Of a stretch of 64,000 nt of DNA, positions 56,695 to 64,000 are shown in pieces; within the stretch, counting starts at the first letter, position 1; every line of letters begins with the position of its first letter. Where the stretch lies: positions 153,122 to 217,121 of the forward strand of contig JAHHHQ010000038.1 in the NCBI GenBank assembly GCA_019359285.1, written 5' to 3'. The notes beneath the pieces were generated by a model that was not told where the DNA came from, did not search any database, and was given only the letters and a program-made list of their open reading frames with translations. The stretch is from Nodosilinea sp. WJT8-NPBG4 (lineage in GTDB: Bacteria; Cyanobacteriota; Cyanobacteriia; Phormidesmidales; Phormidesmidaceae). Position numbers and translations under genes: made by a program.

Positions 56695-57741
56695 TTAGTC
56701 TTGGGGCATGGCAAAGACCGTCTCGGCTGCCGCTGCCGCCGCTGCTGCTTTGGCCTGGTCAAGCAAATCCCAAATCTGCTGTAGCATGGGGCCTAAGCCC
56801 GTACCGGCCACGGCCGAAATGCCATACACCGGCCCCGGAACCAGCGTTTCGAACTGGTGGATCAGCTCGGCTAGGGCTTCAGGGGTGAGGGCGTCGACTT
56901 TGTTGAGGGCCAAAACTTGGGGGCGATCGCTCAGGTCGCGTCCGTAGGCCGCTAGCTCCTGCTGGATGGTGTGGAAATTCTCCACCGGCTGCTCGGCGGT
57001 AGCGTCGACTACGTGTAGCAGCAGTCGAGTCCGCTCAATGTGGCGCAAAAACTCATGGCCTAGCCCTAGCCCCTGGTGCGCCCCTTCAATTAGGCCAGGG
57101 ATGTCGGCAAACACGGTGCCGTCGCCCGAGGGACGGCGCACCACCCCCAAATTGGGAATTAGCGTCGTAAACGGATAGTCGGCAATTTTGGGCCGCGCCG
57201 CCGACAGGGCTGAAATTAGGGTTGACTTGCCCGCGTTGGGTAGACCGACGATACCGACCTCGGCCAGCAGCTTGAGTTCCATACGCAGCCGCCGCTCTTC
57301 GCCGGGCAGCCCAGGCAGGGCGTGCTCTGGAGCGCGGTTGCGGTTGCTGAGAAAGTGGCGGTTTCCCAGTCCTCCCTTGCCCCCCTGGGCCACGCAAAGT
57401 AGCTGGCCAGGTTCGACTAAATCGCCCATCAGATGATCGGTAGCGACATCGTAGATGGCGGTTCCGCAGGGAACCTCGAGGTATAGGTCGGCTCCGGCGG
57501 CACCAGTCATGTTTTTGGTGCCGCCCCGCTGACCGTCGTCGGCCTTAAATCGGTGGGCGTAGCGAAAATCAAGCAGGGTTTGGAGCTGCTGGGTAGCCCG
57601 CAGGTAGATTGAGCCACCAGGGCCACCATTGCCCCCCGCTGGCCCGCCAGCGGGAACGTACTTTTCGCGCCGAAAGGCGACGGCACCATCGCCGCCGTCG
57701 CCAGCAATTACTTCAACTTCAGCCTGATCAATAAACTGCAT
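56695..57741 (-). CDS. obgE: GTPase Obg/CgtA
   Basis: 348 residues. N-terminal Gly-rich Obg fold ([43 protein letters not shown] ...), then a G domain: G1 [10 protein letters not shown]2/G3 [12 protein letters not shown] and [13 protein letters not shown]4 LNKVD, and G5 ISAVAG. A conserved essential GTPase in ribosome assembly and stringent control. The short Ala-rich C-terminus is not conserved. The start codon shares a base with the stop of the preceding DUF4168 gene (TAATG), so translation is coupled. Confidence 0.96.
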   Translation of the reverse strand: MQFIDQAEVEVIAGDGGDGAVAFRREKYVPAGGPAGGNGGPGGSIYLRATQQLQTLLDFRYAHRFKADDGQRGGTKNMTGAAGADLYLEVPCGTAIYDVATDHLMGDLVEPGQLLCVAQGGKGGLGNRHFLSNRNRAPEHALPGLPGEERRLRMELKLLAEVGIVGLPNAGKSTLISALSAARPKIADYPFTTLIPNLGVVRRPSGDGTVFADIPGLIEGAHQGLGLGHEFLRHIERTRLLLHVVDATAEQPVENFHTIQQELAAYGRDLSDRPQVLALNKVDALTPEALAELIHQFETLVPGPVYGISAVAGTGLGPMLQQIWDLLDQAKAAAAAAAAETVFAMPQD

Positions 57742-58268
57742 TACTTGGTGCCGTTAGCAGATTGTTGCTGGAGCTCTACCATCGCCGCCCGAATCTGCTC
57801 GGCCAGGGCCGGATCCTGAGGATAGGCGCCCGTGATCCTGTTGAAGTCCTCTGTCGAGATCCCGTTAGACTGCACGATGGTCCTGGCCTGGTTGCAGTAA
57901 TTGACGATGATAGTGCGCACGTCGCTGCGCAGGCTGCGGGGCAGCTGGTTGAGATTAGCGGCGCCTTTGCAGGACAAATCGATGCTGCTGATGTCGTGAC
58001 TGGTGCCGGTCAGCAGGGTCTTGATTTTGCTTAGGGCTTCGTTGCGCGGGGCCTCCATCTCAAGCACTGAGGCGGCGTAGCCCGTTATATCGTCAGACGA
58101 AACCGAACTGTTTTGGGCTTGGGCAGCGGCTCCCAAGGTGACGTTTCCTGAGACCGTGGGAATAGAAACGCCTGCGCCACCGGATAGCACGGTTAAGCTG
58201 GCGATCGCAGCGGCCAAGACCAGGGTGCGACGGTGAACAGATAAAGGGTAAGTGAATAAGTGAATCAT
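57741..58268 (-). CDS. DUF4168 family exported protein
   Basis: 175 residues. Signal peptide at the N-terminus ([23 protein letters not shown] ... AAAQAQ), then DUF4168: [70 protein letters not shown]. Two Cys (one in LSCKG, one in NYCNQ) are the usual conserved pair. Periplasmic, function unknown; common in cyanobacteria. Translationally coupled with obgE. Confidence 0.85.
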   Translation of the reverse strand: MIHLFTYPLSVHRRTLVLAAAIASLTVLSGGAGVSIPTVSGNVTLGAAAQAQNSSVSSDDITGYAASVLEMEAPRNEALSKIKTLLTGTSHDISSIDLSCKGAANLNQLPRSLRSDVRTIIVNYCNQARTIVQSNGISTEDFNRITGAYPQDPALAEQIRAAMVELQQQSANGTK

Positions 58269-58435
58269 TTATGTGTATAGCTCCTGTGCTGGTATCAACC
58301 AGAATGGCCCTGTGCTCCAACAAAAAAGAAGGCTCTTAAAGCAAGACTCTTTTTGGGTAAACGCCACCCTCAGCGCGATCGCTCGAATCTCACAGCCCAG
58401 ACGGGACAGCGCCCCTGTGAGTTCCAGCGGTGAGG

Positions 58436-59422
58436 CTAGGCACCACCGGGCCTAAACAACCGACAAAGTTCTATCACTTTTGTGTGTAGAGTAGCGCGTT
58501 CATCCCGGCCCTGCTTTAGATCAGACTCTAATTCTAGTAGCAAAGGCAAACTCCGTTGCAATTGGGTGAGACTCAGCGATCGCACCTCCTGTTTTAAGAA
58601 GTAGATTCGCTTGGGATTGGCGATCTCTGCCGCCGCTGCCACCTCGGCGTCGCTGGCTACCCCGACTAAGGCCTTAAGCCACAGCCAGAGCCGAAACTGA
58701 CTGACCAGAGTGGCCACAATGCGCAGGGCAGGCTCGTTGCGATCGAGCAGGTCGTTGACTAACCCCAGGGCGGTGGAAGTGTCGCCCTGCTTGAGGACCT
58801 GGGCTAGCTTGAGGCTGGTCTGAGTTGACACCGTCACCAGCTCAGCGGCTACGGCGGGGGGAATGGGCTGTGGGTTTGCCCCCCAGAAAAGGGCCAGCTT
58901 TTCTAGCTCTAGGTGGAGCTGGCGAGTGTCATTGCCCACCGCTTCTGTCAGCAGATCGAGAGTGCCCGACTCCAGGTTCATGCCCCGCTCCTTGGCTACG
59001 GCAGCGACCTGCTGGTGAATTTGGTCGGTTTTCCAGGGGGGAATGGTAGCAAACTCGCGCACCTCGCCCCAGGCTTTAAACAGTTTCGTAAATTTGGCCC
59101 GGCCATCGGGCTTAGCGGTGCTGGTGAGCAGCAGCACCGAGGTGTCGGGCAACTGGGGCAGGGTGCGCTCAAATTCGGCCAGGACAGAGTCTGGGCAGCG
59201 TTGCCCCAGGCTGGTATTTGCTAGCCACACCAGCCGTTGGCCCTCGCCAAAGGGAGGCGTCATCGCCTGGTTGAAGGCCTGGGACGGGCCGCTGGCGACC
59301 TCTGCTGGCACCACATCGTAATTAAAACTGGCCCAGGCCTCGTTCAGGGTGCGCTGGCGCAGGTCTTGAACGGCCTTTTGGAGGGCAAAATCGTCGTCGC
59401 CCCAGAAGTAGTAGGCGGGCAT
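58436..59422 (-). CDS. holA: DNA polymerase III subunit delta
   Basis: 328 residues. MPAYYFWGDDDFALQKAVQDLRQ (start of the delta-type AAA+ fold), LLLTSTAKPDGRAKFTKLFKAWGEV, TEAVGNDTRQLHLELEKLALF, and the C-terminal collar (LGLVNDLLDRNEPALRIVATLVSQFRLWLWLKAL). It loads the sliding clamp as part of the clamp loader. As usual for delta, there is no functional P-loop. ATG at 59422, preceded by a purine/pyrimidine-rich tract. Confidence 0.93.
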   Translation of the reverse strand: MPAYYFWGDDDFALQKAVQDLRQRTLNEAWASFNYDVVPAEVASGPSQAFNQAMTPPFGEGQRLVWLANTSLGQRCPDSVLAEFERTLPQLPDTSVLLLTSTAKPDGRAKFTKLFKAWGEVREFATIPPWKTDQIHQQVAAVAKERGMNLESGTLDLLTEAVGNDTRQLHLELEKLALFWGANPQPIPPAVAAELVTVSTQTSLKLAQVLKQGDTSTALGLVNDLLDRNEPALRIVATLVSQFRLWLWLKALVGVASDAEVAAAAEIANPKRIYFLKQEVRSLSLTQLQRSLPLLLELESDLKQGRDERATLHTKVIELCRLFRPGGA

Positions 59423-59510
59423 GGAGATGGGGAGTGAGGGAGGATTGGGAAGGTGAGGGGGATCAGGAAGATGGGGAGGCGGTGTGGGATGATGGGGCGT
59501 CTTGAATTGG
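59423..59510. repeat. Purine-rich low-complexity tract between holA and cobH
   Basis: gagatggggagtgagggagg-type sequence, same style as the tracts after pyrB (5338-5490), after the kinase operon (18244-18345) and before alaS (30520-30570). Probably a family of low-complexity insertions in intergenic DNA. Confidence 0.55.
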
Positions 59511-59545
59511 GACGTTGTTACGGCTAGGGACGGTTTAGGGATTTT

Positions 59546-60163
59546 ATGGCGCAGCTGTGGCAGAGCCCTATTTTAGAAGAAAGTTTCGCGATGATCGATC
59601 GGGAGGTGGGCGCTCACCCGTTCACTCCAGCGGAGTATGCGGTAGTGCGGCGCGTCATTCACAGTACCGCTGATTTTGAGTTTAAGGAGCTGGTGAGGTT
59701 TAGTGAGGGGGCGATCGCAACGGCGACCCACTATCTCTCTAAGGGTGGCCCAATTATTGTAGATGTGACGATGGTGCGCCAGGGGGTAGTTGGCATGGTC
59801 GAGCGCACGTTCCAAAATCCTTTGCTGACGGCTGTGACGGTGGGGGAACCGCCAGAGGATGGTTGCACCCGCACGGAAACTGGTTTACTGCGGTGTTTAG
59901 AGGAATATCCCAACGCACTGGTGGTGATTGGCAATGCGCCGACGGCGCTGATGGCGCTGTGCGATCGCATCGCCTCAGACCAAACCCATCCCGCCTTAGT
60001 CATCGGTGCCCCGGTCGGCTTTGTGGCAGTAGAGGACTCCAAGCAGCGCCTAGCCCAGACCCCGGTGCCGCAAATTCGAGTGGAGGGGCGCAAGGGCGGC
60101 TCGCCTGTGGCGGCAGCCATCCTCAATGCCCTGCTGGTGCTGGCCTGGGAGCAGCAGGTATGA
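59546..60163 (+). CDS. cobH: Precorrin-8X methylmutase (CobH/CbiC)
   Basis: 205 residues. Moves the C11 methyl to C12 to give hydrogenobyrinic acid in cobalamin synthesis. SFAMIDREVGAHPFTPAEYAVVRRVIHSTADFEF is the family start, with the catalytic His in VIHST; GGPIIVDVTMVRQG, VVIGNAPTALMAL, PALVIGAPVGFVAVEDSK, and RKGGSPVAAAILNALL complete the fold. The last bases overlap cobL (ATGA). Confidence 0.95.
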   Translation: MAQLWQSPILEESFAMIDREVGAHPFTPAEYAVVRRVIHSTADFEFKELVRFSEGAIATATHYLSKGGPIIVDVTMVRQGVVGMVERTFQNPLLTAVTVGEPPEDGCTRTETGLLRCLEEYPNALVVIGNAPTALMALCDRIASDQTHPALVIGAPVGFVAVEDSKQRLAQTPVPQIRVEGRKGGSPVAAAILNALLVLAWEQQV

Positions 60164-61416
60164 CCCCAATTCAAGTGGTGGGAATAGGGTTGGATGGGCG
60201 AGAGGGGCTGTCGCCTAAGCTACTGCAAATCATTGACCAAGCGGCGGTGCTGGTGGGCAGTCCTCGACATCTCAGCTACTTTCCCGACGGGTTGGCAGAA
60301 ACCTGGGTTTTAGGAGATCTAAAGGCAACCCTCGATCGCCTCCATCAGTGGCTAGACACTGCTAAACCCGGTATTGCCGTGGTTTTGGCCTCTGGCGACC
60401 CACTCTTTTTTGGTCTGGGGCGATTGCTGCTCGACCACTTGCCCGCCGAGAGCCTGACCTTTCACCCCCATCTGAGTGCGGTGCAGCTAGCCTTTAGTCG
60501 GCTCAAACTCCCTTGGCAGGGGGCAACGCTGATCAGCGCCCACGGCCGATCCACCGAAGAACTCACTACTGCCCTGCGGCGAGGGGATGCGCTAATTGCG
60601 GTACTCACCGACCCAACTCACAATCCGACTGCCCTCGGTCAACTTATTCTCACGCTGGGGCTGCCCTATAGCTATCGCCTAGTGGTCTGTGAGAATTTGG
60701 GGGATAACACCGAAACCATCCACCGTTTGACGCCTGAAACTACGGCAGGAAAAACCTTCGCGGCTCTCAATGTGGTGGTGCTCCAGCGGCACCACGAGGA
60801 GTGGCTGGATTCAGAGAACCTGCCACTGATTGGCTTGCCCGATCGCACCTTTGCTACCTTCAGCGATCGCCCCGGCTTAATTACCAAGCGCGACATTCGC
60901 ATTCAGATTCTGGCTGACCTAGACCCGAGGCCAGGGCAAACTATTTGGGATGTTGGGGCCGGTACCGGTTCCGTCAGCGTTGAAATCAACCGTCTTTGCC
61001 CCACAGCCCAGGTCTACGCCATTGAGAAAACCGCCGCCGGCTACGGCTTAATTCAGCAAAACCATCGCCGTCTGGGTAATGCCAACCTGCACCCGACCTA
61101 TGGGGCTGCCCCTGAGGCATTGGCGGCCCTGCCTGACCCCGATCGCATCTTTATTGGCGGCAGCGGCGGCTACCTGGCCGAAATTCTTGATCAATGTGCC
61201 CAGCGCCTCCGACCTCGGGGCCGCATTGTCCTAGCCTTGGCGACCCTAGAGCACACCAGTACGGCGCTGGCCTGGGCCGGCGGAACCGCAGACAGTCGAT
61301 TTGCTTGGCCGATAGAGCTGCGTCAAATTCAGGTGCAGCAGGGGGTTCAAGTCGGGGCACTGACCCGCTGGCAGCCTCTCACCCCCATCACTGTCATCAC
61401 TTTGAACCGTCCCTAA
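60160..61416 (+). CDS. cobL: Precorrin-6Y C5,15-methyltransferase (decarboxylating) CobL/CbiET
   Basis: 418 residues from the ATG at 60160, 4 bases into the cobH stop. Fusion of CbiE (about 1-200; VVGIGLDGREGLSPKLLQIIDQAAVLVGSPRHL, VVLASGDPLFFGLGRLLL, LISAHGRS) and CbiT (about 235-418; TKRDIRIQILADLDPRPGQTIWDVGAGTGSVSVEI with the SAM motif, RIFIGGSGG). Methylates C5 and C15 and decarboxylates the side chain of precorrin-6Y. An upstream in-frame extension to 59863 lies within cobH and is not used. Confidence 0.95.
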   Translation: MTPIQVVGIGLDGREGLSPKLLQIIDQAAVLVGSPRHLSYFPDGLAETWVLGDLKATLDRLHQWLDTAKPGIAVVLASGDPLFFGLGRLLLDHLPAESLTFHPHLSAVQLAFSRLKLPWQGATLISAHGRSTEELTTALRRGDALIAVLTDPTHNPTALGQLILTLGLPYSYRLVVCENLGDNTETIHRLTPETTAGKTFAALNVVVLQRHHEEWLDSENLPLIGLPDRTFATFSDRPGLITKRDIRIQILADLDPRPGQTIWDVGAGTGSVSVEINRLCPTAQVYAIEKTAAGYGLIQQNHRRLGNANLHPTYGAAPEALAALPDPDRIFIGGSGGYLAEILDQCAQRLRPRGRIVLALATLEHTSTALAWAGGTADSRFAWPIELRQIQVQQGVQVGALTRWQPLTPITVITLNRP

Positions 61417-61463
61417 TTGTCCTGGCGATGCAGGTACCATCTACCCACGTATCTCCCTACCCT

Positions 61464-62297
61464 TTACCCCAAAGCCCACACCCCTACCCCCGTGAGCACC
61501 AGCAACCCCAGCGGCAGCAGACCAGTGAGTGGCTGATCGGGCAGCCCTACTAGCCAAACTGGGCCATCTTTGCCGGGCTTCAGCAGGGCCAGGGCATCAA
61601 TGGCAGCGATCGCAAAGACCCACCCGGCATGTAGGCCCCAGGCCAAGCCTAAGCTGCCGCCCTGGGCCCAGCGAGCCAGTAGCAGCACAGCCCCCATCAC
61701 TGCTAACCCCGGCAGCTGAGGTCCTCCAGCGGGGCCATCCCACACTAGGTGAGAAATGGCAAAAATCAGGCAGACGGTGATCGCCATCAGTCCCACCGGC
61801 AGCGCTTGCCCCAGCCCATTCACCAAGACGCCGCGAAATACCAGTTCTTCAATCCAGCCTATAAATAGCGCCAGGGCCAGCACTGCGAGCAGCACCACCC
61901 CTGGGGAAGGACTAGCTATTGTTTGAGCCTCGATGTTGGCATTAGCTTGGCCCGTTGGGGAAAGCTCGGCTCCCCCTGAGCCAACGGGTGGGGCTTGCCG
62001 TTGCCACCGCCGCCAGCCTAGCCCCACCTGCAATGCTACTAGTAGAGCTACACCTCCAGCGGCTACCCCAAACCCGGTAGCGGCAGCTCTGACGAAAGGC
62101 CAATCCCAAGCGATGCCGTAAGCTGACCAGGTGCTATCGGCGAGGCGACGATGCACCTCCACCGCTACGGGAGCCAGCAGATATAAAGGCAGCAGCAGGG
62201 GCAGCTTATGCTGTGGGGCAACGGGGTAGGTGAGCGGCACGCGAGCGATGCGCGCAACTAATAAGCAAACTGGAATCCCTAAGGCTATCCAGCTCAA
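61464..62297 (-). CDS. CPBP (CAAX-like) family intramembrane protease, probable frameshift at N-terminus
   Basis: 277 residues from the only in-frame start, TTG at 62297. Polytopic membrane protein with ABI/CPBP motifs: EELVFRGVLVNGLGQAL (E-E-x3-R) and AISHLVWDGP (H), the metal-binding and catalytic positions of intramembrane proteases such as Rce1. An ATG at 62350, 12 bases after the cyAbrB stop, begins MEILSANMSAIAHLVVFF in another frame. One extra T in the T9 run (62296-62304) would join it to LSWIALGIPVCLLV and give a full first membrane helix. The true start is thus probably 62350. Confidence 0.85.
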   Translation of the reverse strand: MSWIALGIPVCLLVARIARVPLTYPVAPQHKLPLLLPLYLLAPVAVEVHRRLADSTWSAYGIAWDWPFVRAAATGFGVAAGGVALLVALQVGLGWRRWQRQAPPVGSGGAELSPTGQANANIEAQTIASPSPGVVLLAVLALALFIGWIEELVFRGVLVNGLGQALPVGLMAITVCLIFAISHLVWDGPAGGPQLPGLAVMGAVLLLARWAQGGSLGLAWGLHAGWVFAIAAIDALALLKPGKDGPVWLVGLPDQPLTGLLPLGLLVLTGVGVWALG

Positions 62298-62350
62298 AAA
62301 AAAACAACTAGATGCGCGATCGCTGACATATTCGCCGACAAAATTTCCAT
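62298..62350 (-). other. Likely 5' extension of the CPBP gene across a nine-base homopolymer
   Basis: The minus strand reads ATG (62350) through GCGATCGC to nine T, ending in TGA in that frame. The joined frame (one T more) is open and makes a hydrophobic helix. Possible causes: natural slippage, a disabling mutation, or a homopolymer error in the assembly. Confidence 0.5.
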
Positions 62351-62362
62351 AGTAAGCCAGTA

Positions 62363-62743
62363 CTATTCTTCGTCAGAGTCAGCGTCGAGCTGCTTCAGAT
62401 GAATGTGCTTGTAGCCCAGCTTAATTTCAAACTCGTCGCCAGACTTTAGGCCCATTTCTTGGGTGTAAGTGGCACCAATAACGATCTGACCATTTTTGTG
62501 GACGCTAACCCGATATGTGGGTTCGCGACCGCGGCCATCTTTACTGCTTTCAGGATCAAGGTTGATGCCTTTAGCCTCTAGCAGCGCATCGTAAAAGCCA
62601 GACAGATTGACCCGTACCTGATTATCTTTGGTCAGGGTGTAGTAGCCACATTCTTTGGCAGTTTCGCGCTTCGTTAGGTTAGATAGGTCTTTAACCTTTT
62701 GGAGCAATGCTTTGCCGGTCAGGGGAGTTGGTTTTTCTGCCAT
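62363..62743 (-). CDS. cyAbrB transcriptional regulator
   Basis: 126 residues. The start PLTGKALLQKVKDLSNLTKRETAKECGYYT, then DNQVRVNLSGFYDALLEAKGI, and the C-terminal AbrB-like swapped hairpin (PTYRVSVHKNGQIVIGATYTQEMGLKSGDEFEIKLGYKHIHL) identify the cyanobacterial cyAbrB family. These regulators tune carbon/nitrogen balance, hydrogenase and stress genes and are usually essential. Whether it is the cyAbrB1 or cyAbrB2 type cannot be decided by eye. The CPBP gene follows it on the same strand. Confidence 0.93.
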   Translation of the reverse strand: MAEKPTPLTGKALLQKVKDLSNLTKRETAKECGYYTLTKDNQVRVNLSGFYDALLEAKGINLDPESSKDGRGREPTYRVSVHKNGQIVIGATYTQEMGLKSGDEFEIKLGYKHIHLKQLDADSDEE

Positions 62744-63895
62744 TGTTAGGGAAAATCCTTGTGTAAGACGGGAAGCCGAATGCTAAAAAACGGCAGGTCG
62801 TTCCTGGGAATAAGGGTGGCGACCATTTGGGAATAGCAGAAGAATAATAGCAAATAAATCTGCCTATTCGCACAACTAATTATAGTCAAGGTATTAGAGG
62901 CTGTCACCTAAAAAAATAAACGATTTAGATTGCTTTTACTGATTTTAGTTGTTCACTCGTTATCTACTCCAGGCGTAGGGCAGCTTCAGAAAAGCTAGGC
63001 TTTAAGACTCTGTCGTTGCCCAGCGGTCAGAACATTTCAAGTTTGCAGGCGATTATTTAGACAATCTTGGTCGTTTTTGATGGCTGATTAATGCTATTCC
63101 CTTATTCTCCCCGCTACTCGCCTACCCTATTTTTATCGGAATTGGGTTTGCTGAATGCTTAGGCAAAGCCTCTTAGACCTCGGCTTTCCTGTCTCAGGAC
63201 GGTAGGAACGGCGCTAGGGATTAGTGCATGTGGGTAGACATTGGAAAGGCTGTTTGGGAAAAGACTTGTCGTAACGTTAGTCACTGCTGATCCCTCTGCC
63301 CCCACAGAAAGGCAGGCAGGCTCAATGTCTCCCCTAAAGGTGAAAATTTAGGAGGTTCTCAACCGTTTCTCACCCAAGGTAAGCCCTTTGAAGCAACCCC
63401 TAAGACAGTAACCTGACTAGAGCGAACCGCAATCTATCACTAAAACCATTTAGCTTCGTAAATTCTCCGATCCTGAGAGATTTAGAATCGCCGGCTCCTG
63501 TGGGGTTAGGGTCGAGGGCGAGGCAAGATTCACGCTCACGAAGGCGATTGGCCTAACTAAACTTTCATTCGCTACAGGTTTTTCCCCAAGGACTAAAGCC
63601 ACAGTTTTAGCGGATAGAAAGGCCTAGGCGGGTTCTCTGATCCGAGTTGTAAGCAGTTCGCTACCGGTTTATAACTGTAAAATCGCCGTTCCGCGATCGC
63701 CCGAATCATCTCTACCCGCTGTTAAACCTACCTGGAGAACGGAACCTCCTCAAGAACAGCCCAAAATTAGTAGGGGCAGTTATAAAGCTGTCCGCCGAGA
63801 TGTACCGCGCCTCAGTAGTGGATTGCTGGGCAAAGGGAGCGTTGTGCTTATTTCCGTTAGGCAGGGTGTTTTAGCTATTGCAGTGGACGGGATAG
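62744..63895. other. 1.15-kb non-coding stretch upstream of cyAbrB
   Basis: No frame with a ribosome-binding site and no tRNA, tmRNA, RNase P or 6S pattern that I recognise. It contains several short G/C-rich blocks (63180-63240, 63290-63350, 63480-63545) and one gcgatcgc. The right end (about 63780-63895) should hold the terminal inverted repeat of the IS element that follows. A long cyAbrB leader or an unknown RNA could be here. Confidence 0.45.
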
Positions 63896-64000
63896 TTAGG
63901 ACAATTTTTTGAAGGCATCATCGACAGCGTCCCAGAGGGTATCGAAAGCGCTGAGCGTCTTGCGAAGATGGTGTTTTAGCCGAGCCCAGAATTTTTCAAT
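63896..64000 (-). mobile_element. IS630-like transposase, C-terminal 34 residues, cut by window edge
   Basis: Reading the minus strand from 64000: IEKFWARLKHHLRKTLSAFD and on to DDAFKKLS, then TAA at 63896-63898. The NPIE-x-FW-x-x-LK pattern, whose Glu is the third catalytic acidic residue of the DDE enzyme, is typical of IS630/Tc1-mariner transposases in cyanobacteria. The rest lies beyond the window, so whether the element is intact cannot be judged. Confidence 0.75.

Noticed and set aside
62980..63560. RNase P RNA, tmRNA or 6S RNA in the long gap before the IS element
   Set aside because: The conserved cores (for example the gaggaaagtcc block of RNase P RNA) are absent on both strands.

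Overview
The window is chromosomal DNA from a filamentous or Leptolyngbya/Nodosilinea/Phormidium-like cyanobacterium. Reasons: the HIP1 octamer (gcgatcgc) is scattered throughout; the gene set is typically cyanobacterial (cyAbrB regulator, DUF2811, DUF4168, oxygen-dependent hemF, REC/GAF/PAS multi-kinase operons, a Ser/Thr-His dual kinase, cobalamin genes); and the GC content is fairly high. No rRNA, tRNA or CRISPR array was seen.

Layout. 1-7.7 kb: truncated peroxiredoxin, aldo/keto reductase, a c-di-AMP (ydaO/yuaA-class) riboswitch ahead of two universal-stress-protein genes, a GerMN-like lipoprotein head-to-head with pyrB, YdcF, moaE, and a UPF0175/PIN toxin-antitoxin pair. 8.0-18.2 kb: one signalling operon of four tightly packed genes (2040-aa Ser/Thr kinase-AAA-GAF-histidine kinase-receiver protein, REC-GAF-kinase, Rcp1-like receiver, REC-PAS-kinase-REC). 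18.3-31.1 kb: housekeeping and cell-biology genes, including a ParA/coiled-coil pair resembling the McdAB type 2 carboxysome-positioning system, DUF1003, a single receiver, FtsX, QueG, a TPR protein, PPK2, AlaS and acylphosphatase.

31.1-40.9 kb is an accessory, defence-like island. It holds a small basic protein, a degenerate 21-bp repeat array, a Septu system (PtuA ATPase and PtuB HNH nuclease) in AT-richer DNA, the decayed 3' end of a DNA methyltransferase gene, and a three-gene cassette: a wHTH-like protein, an AAA ATPase, and a Cas4-like Fe-S PD-(D/E)XK nuclease fused to an FtsK-type DNA translocase. I cannot match the cassette to a named defence system, and it is the best candidate here for an undescribed one. 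Decayed copies of the 3' end of rodA lie at both edges of this island (31.15 and 40.68 kb), in the same orientation as the intact rodA at 43.9-45.2 kb. This suggests repeated insertion at the rodA 3' end.

41.2-64 kb: three LEA/YtxH-like or coiled-coil proteins, rodA, mrp, an SRPBCC protein, hemF, HU, a CobD-like decarboxylase, an orphan two-domain ABC ATPase, a peptidoglycan-binding protein, arylamine N-acetyltransferase, FKBP, an OmpR-type regulator with a degenerate kinase, obgE, DUF4168, holA, cobH-cobL, a CPBP protease with a probable frameshift, cyAbrB, about 1.15 kb of unexplained non-coding DNA, and the C-terminus of an IS630-like transposase at the right edge.
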